This document shows positions 61,924 through 64,000 of a DNA stretch of 64,000 bases, one piece after another. The notes under the pieces are model-generated. The model worked only from the letters and a program-made list of their open reading frames with translations, was not told the origin of the DNA and made no database searches. The DNA comes from Paenibacillus sp. AN1007 (GTDB lineage Bacteria; Bacillota; Bacilli; Paenibacillales; Paenibacillaceae), in contig NZ_CP159992.1 in NCBI RefSeq assembly GCF_040702995.1, positions 5,281,501-5,345,500 of the forward strand. The letters are read 5' to 3'. Every line of letters starts with the position of its first letter. Position 1 is the stretch's first letter. The translations under genes were made by a program, and so were the position numbers.

Positions 61924-62658
61924 ATGTTCTTGATTGAATTTAAAAGTGTCCAAAAGCATTTCGGTCATTTCCATGTCCTCAAGGATATTCATCTTCGCAT
62001 CGAAGAAGGGGAAGTTGTCGTTATTGTCGGCCCCTCAGGCTCTGGCAAAAGCACACTGCTCCGCTGTATTAACCGTCTGGAAACGATCAGCGAAGGCGAA
62101 CTCATTGTCAGCGGCATCCCGCTGCATCAGAAAAAGGTGGACATCAACCTCTTCCGCCGCGACATCGGCATGGTTTTCCAACATTTCAATCTGTATCCTC
62201 ACAAAAAAGTCATCGATAACATTACCCTTGCACCCATGAAGGTGCGCAAGCAACCCAAAGCCCAAGCGGCAGCAACAGCAATGAAATACCTGGAACGTGT
62301 CGGCATTGCCGATAAGGCGGACAGCTACCCTTCCCAATTGTCCGGTGGACAGCAGCAGCGTGTAGCGATTGCGAGAGGACTCGCGATGGAACCGAAGATT
62401 ATGCTTTTTGACGAACCTACGTCTGCCCTTGATCCCGAGATGATCGGGGAGGTCCTCGATGTAATGCGCTCCCTGGCACATAACGGCATGACCATGGTTG
62501 TGGTTACCCATGAGATGGGTTTTGCCCGCGAAGTGGCAGACCGGGTCATTTTCATGGACGAGGGCCGGATTGTAGAAGAGGCACCCGCCGCAGCGTTTTT
62601 TGACAACCCCCGAGAGGAAAGGGCGCAGCAGTTTCTCAGCCGCCTGATCCATCACTAG
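61924..62658 (+). CDS. glnQ: Glutamine/polar amino acid ABC transporter ATPase
   Basis: ATPase of a PAAT-family amino-acid importer, 244 residues. Walker A GPSGSGKSTLLRC, Q-loop FQHFNLYPHK, signature LSGGQQQRVAIARGL, Walker B IMLFDEPTSALDPEMIGEVL and switch VVTHEMGFA are intact. The ATG at 61924 is close to AAAGGG; a TTG two codons on (61930) has better spacing. With the binding protein and permease downstream and a GlnR/TnrA site upstream, glutamine or a similar nitrogen source is the likely substrate. Confidence 0.9.
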   Translation: MFLIEFKSVQKHFGHFHVLKDIHLRIEEGEVVVIVGPSGSGKSTLLRCINRLETISEGELIVSGIPLHQKKVDINLFRRDIGMVFQHFNLYPHKKVIDNITLAPMKVRKQPKAQAAATAMKYLERVGIADKADSYPSQLSGGQQQRVAIARGLAMEPKIMLFDEPTSALDPEMIGEVLDVMRSLAHNGMTMVVVTHEMGFAREVADRVIFMDEGRIVEEAPAAAFFDNPREERAQQFLSRLIHH

Positions 62659-62820
62659 CTCACGCTCCTTCATGAGATTCGAAAGACACTCACACTACAA
62701 CTACCAAGAAGCAATAGACACCAGAGAACCTGGCTCTCGCAATGAGAACAATTATTCCGTATCGGCATATCCGTCATCATTCTTTTATGCGCAGTCCAAT
62801 TTCGAAAGGGGTCTTAATTG

Positions 62821-63657
62821 ATGAAAAATATAATGAAGTGGCCGTCTTTGACGTTAATGTTGGTACTAATACTGTCCCTTGTATTGTCCGGCTGTAACAC
62901 GGGTACAGATACACCCTCAGCGAGCGGCGGAGGCGATGCAGAAGCGAAAGGAACGATTGAGCAGATCAAGGAACGCGGCAAGCTGGTCGCTGGTGTGAAA
63001 TACGATACCAAACTGTTCGGGCTCAAAGACCCGTCGAGCGGGAATGTGGAAGGCTTTGATGTCGACATAGCCAAAGCGATCGCCAAGCAGATTCTTGGAG
63101 ATGAGACGAAGGTCGAACTGAAAGAAGTCACCTCCAAGACACGGATTCCGATGCTGCAGAATGGGGATATCGATATCATCATCGCCACGATGACCATTAC
63201 AGATGAGCGTAAGGAGCAGGTAGATTTCAGTGATGTATATTTTGAGGCAGGTCAGTCCCTGCTGGTGAAAAGCGACAGTGCCATCACCGGGCTGGACAGC
63301 CTCGATGGCGTGAAAGTACTGGCTGTGAAAGGCTCCACGTCGGCACAGAATATACGCGAGAAGGCACCGAAGGCCGAGGTGCTGGAGTTTGATAATTATC
63401 AGGATGCATTTACGGCACTGAAAGCAGGCAAAGGGGAAGCTCTGACTACCGACAACATCATTCTCATCGGCATGCAGCAGACGGACAACAACTACAAGCT
63501 GGTTGGCGGTAACTTTACAAGCGAACCTTATGGCATGGCCATTCGCAAAGGAGACACGGCTTTTGTAGAAGAAGTGAACAAGGTGCTGAAAAGCCTGAAA
63601 GACAGCGGTGAGTACGACACCCTGCACGAGAAATGGCTGGGAAGCAAGCCTGAATAA
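62821..63657 (+). CDS. glnH: Amino acid ABC transporter binding lipoprotein
   Basis: A 278-residue binding lipoprotein with lipobox LVLSGCNTG (Cys near residue 24) and the SBP_bac_3 fold: GKLVAGVKYDTKLFGLKDP, GFDVDIAKAIAKQIL, SKTRIPMLQNGDIDIIIATM, then VDFSDVYFEAGQSLLVK and SEPYGMAIRKGD. This matches the GlnH/GluB group. The ATG at 62821 follows AAAGGGG; a TTG one codon upstream is less likely. A hairpin with T-run follows before the permease gene. Confidence 0.9.
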   Translation: MKNIMKWPSLTLMLVLILSLVLSGCNTGTDTPSASGGGDAEAKGTIEQIKERGKLVAGVKYDTKLFGLKDPSSGNVEGFDVDIAKAIAKQILGDETKVELKEVTSKTRIPMLQNGDIDIIIATMTITDERKEQVDFSDVYFEAGQSLLVKSDSAITGLDSLDGVKVLAVKGSTSAQNIREKAPKAEVLEFDNYQDAFTALKAGKGEALTTDNIILIGMQQTDNNYKLVGGNFTSEPYGMAIRKGDTAFVEEVNKVLKSLKDSGEYDTLHEKWLGSKPE

Positions 63658-63834
63658 CATTTAGAGCGAATCTGCTGATGTGATGCATATCGTGCAGGCC
63701 TTCGCTGGCCAAGCTGCATGCTATGCATCTGGCAACGATGCAGCATTTGCCGATCTACTCAACAGATCATGGTGCATATGGTGATCTGCATAACATGTAT
63801 TGTAAGCATCTGCTGTATGTGAGAGGTATGCATG

Positions 63835-63866
63835 CAGCGGATGCGTCTGCTGTTTTATTTTCACAC
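63835..63866 (+). terminator. Hairpin between glnH and the permease gene
   Basis: CAGCGGA pairs with TCTGCTG (one G-T pair) around TGCG, followed by TTTTATTTT. It may give partial termination so that the binding protein is made in excess. Confidence 0.6.
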
Positions 63867-63889
63867 CTGGAGAACGGGGGCACTTGTAT

Positions 63890-64000
63890 ATGGGCACATT
63901 GGATTTCAGCGTACTGTTCAGGCACTCGGACCGGTTCATTGAAGGATTCCTGAATACAATTCAAGTGAGCGTGGTAGCTCTGATTGGCAGCTTTGTGCTG
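63890..64000 (+). CDS. Amino acid ABC transporter permease, N-terminus (cut by window edge)
   Basis: An ATG at 63890 behind GGGGG opens a frame of 37 codons to the window end: a short polar N-terminus (SVLFRHSDRFIEGFLNTIQV) leading into a membrane segment SVVALIGSFVL, the usual start of PAAT permeases (RFxxGFLxTLxVS). It would be the membrane subunit for glnQ and glnH. Confidence 0.8.
   Translation, partial: MGTLDFSVLFRHSDRFIEGFLNTIQVSVVALIGSFVL

Overview
The window looks like a chromosomal segment of a Paenibacillus-type Firmicute. This is inferred from family-level resemblance of the proteins, strong AGGAGG-type ribosome binding sites with frequent GTG and TTG starts, a serS T-box leader, a TPP riboswitch, a CsoR-controlled copper operon and many intrinsic terminators. 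No rRNA, tRNA, CRISPR array, prophage or plasmid backbone was seen. Base composition looks even.

Layout. 1-8.2 kb (minus strand): a cut-off lipoprotein gene, a solitary arsB, a chemotaxis receptor, an EAL-domain protein and a LysM-anchored cyclic-nucleotide phosphodiesterase/5'-nucleotidase. 8.6-16.8 kb: a PNPOx-like protein, then a tightly packed minus-strand string of eleven small enzyme genes ending in the 5-oxoprolinase set pxpB-pxpC-pxpA and a Nudix hydrolase. 16.9-21.4 kb: a Big2-repeat secreted protein, a decayed gene pair, an atypical seryl-tRNA synthetase under T-box control and small membrane proteins. 21.5-26.2 kb (plus): a TPP-riboswitch-controlled thiamine-precursor transporter (thiY, thiamine-binding protein, thiX, thiZ) and a TatD hydrolase; a 164-bp MITE sits in the -35 box of this operon. 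26.3-29.1 kb: a yhgE-like gene, tetR and nfrA as an apparently TetR-controlled unit. 29.3-32.8 kb: csoR-copZ-copA with two CsoR operators; copA carries a frameshift.

32.9-41.5 kb: small genes, a secreted protein and a nucleoside ABC importer (nupN-O-P-Q) co-transcribed with a molybdopterin oxidoreductase and a nucleoside phosphorylase. 41.8-46.6 kb: a secreted protein, a DUF5317 membrane protein, a 34-residue membrane peptide and a GGDEF/HD-GYP enzyme. 46.8-51.2 kb: a NarL-type two-component system next to ycnJ-ycnI copper genes. 51.3-53.3 kb: a three-gene module that looks like a type VII secretion lipase toxin with reversed domain order, a WXG100-like partner and an immunity-type lipoprotein. 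53.8-61.4 kb: DUF445 protein, aldo/keto reductase, ECF sigma/anti-sigma pair, cupin, AraC regulator and GH28 glycosidase. 61.8-64 kb: a glutamine-type ABC importer preceded by a consensus GlnR/TnrA site.

The most interesting observations are the reverse-domain lipase toxin module, a dispersed structured intergenic repeat with compensatory stem changes, the MITE that split a consensus thi promoter, the GlnR/TnrA box at activating distance, the copA frameshift, and the divergent T-box-controlled SerRS.
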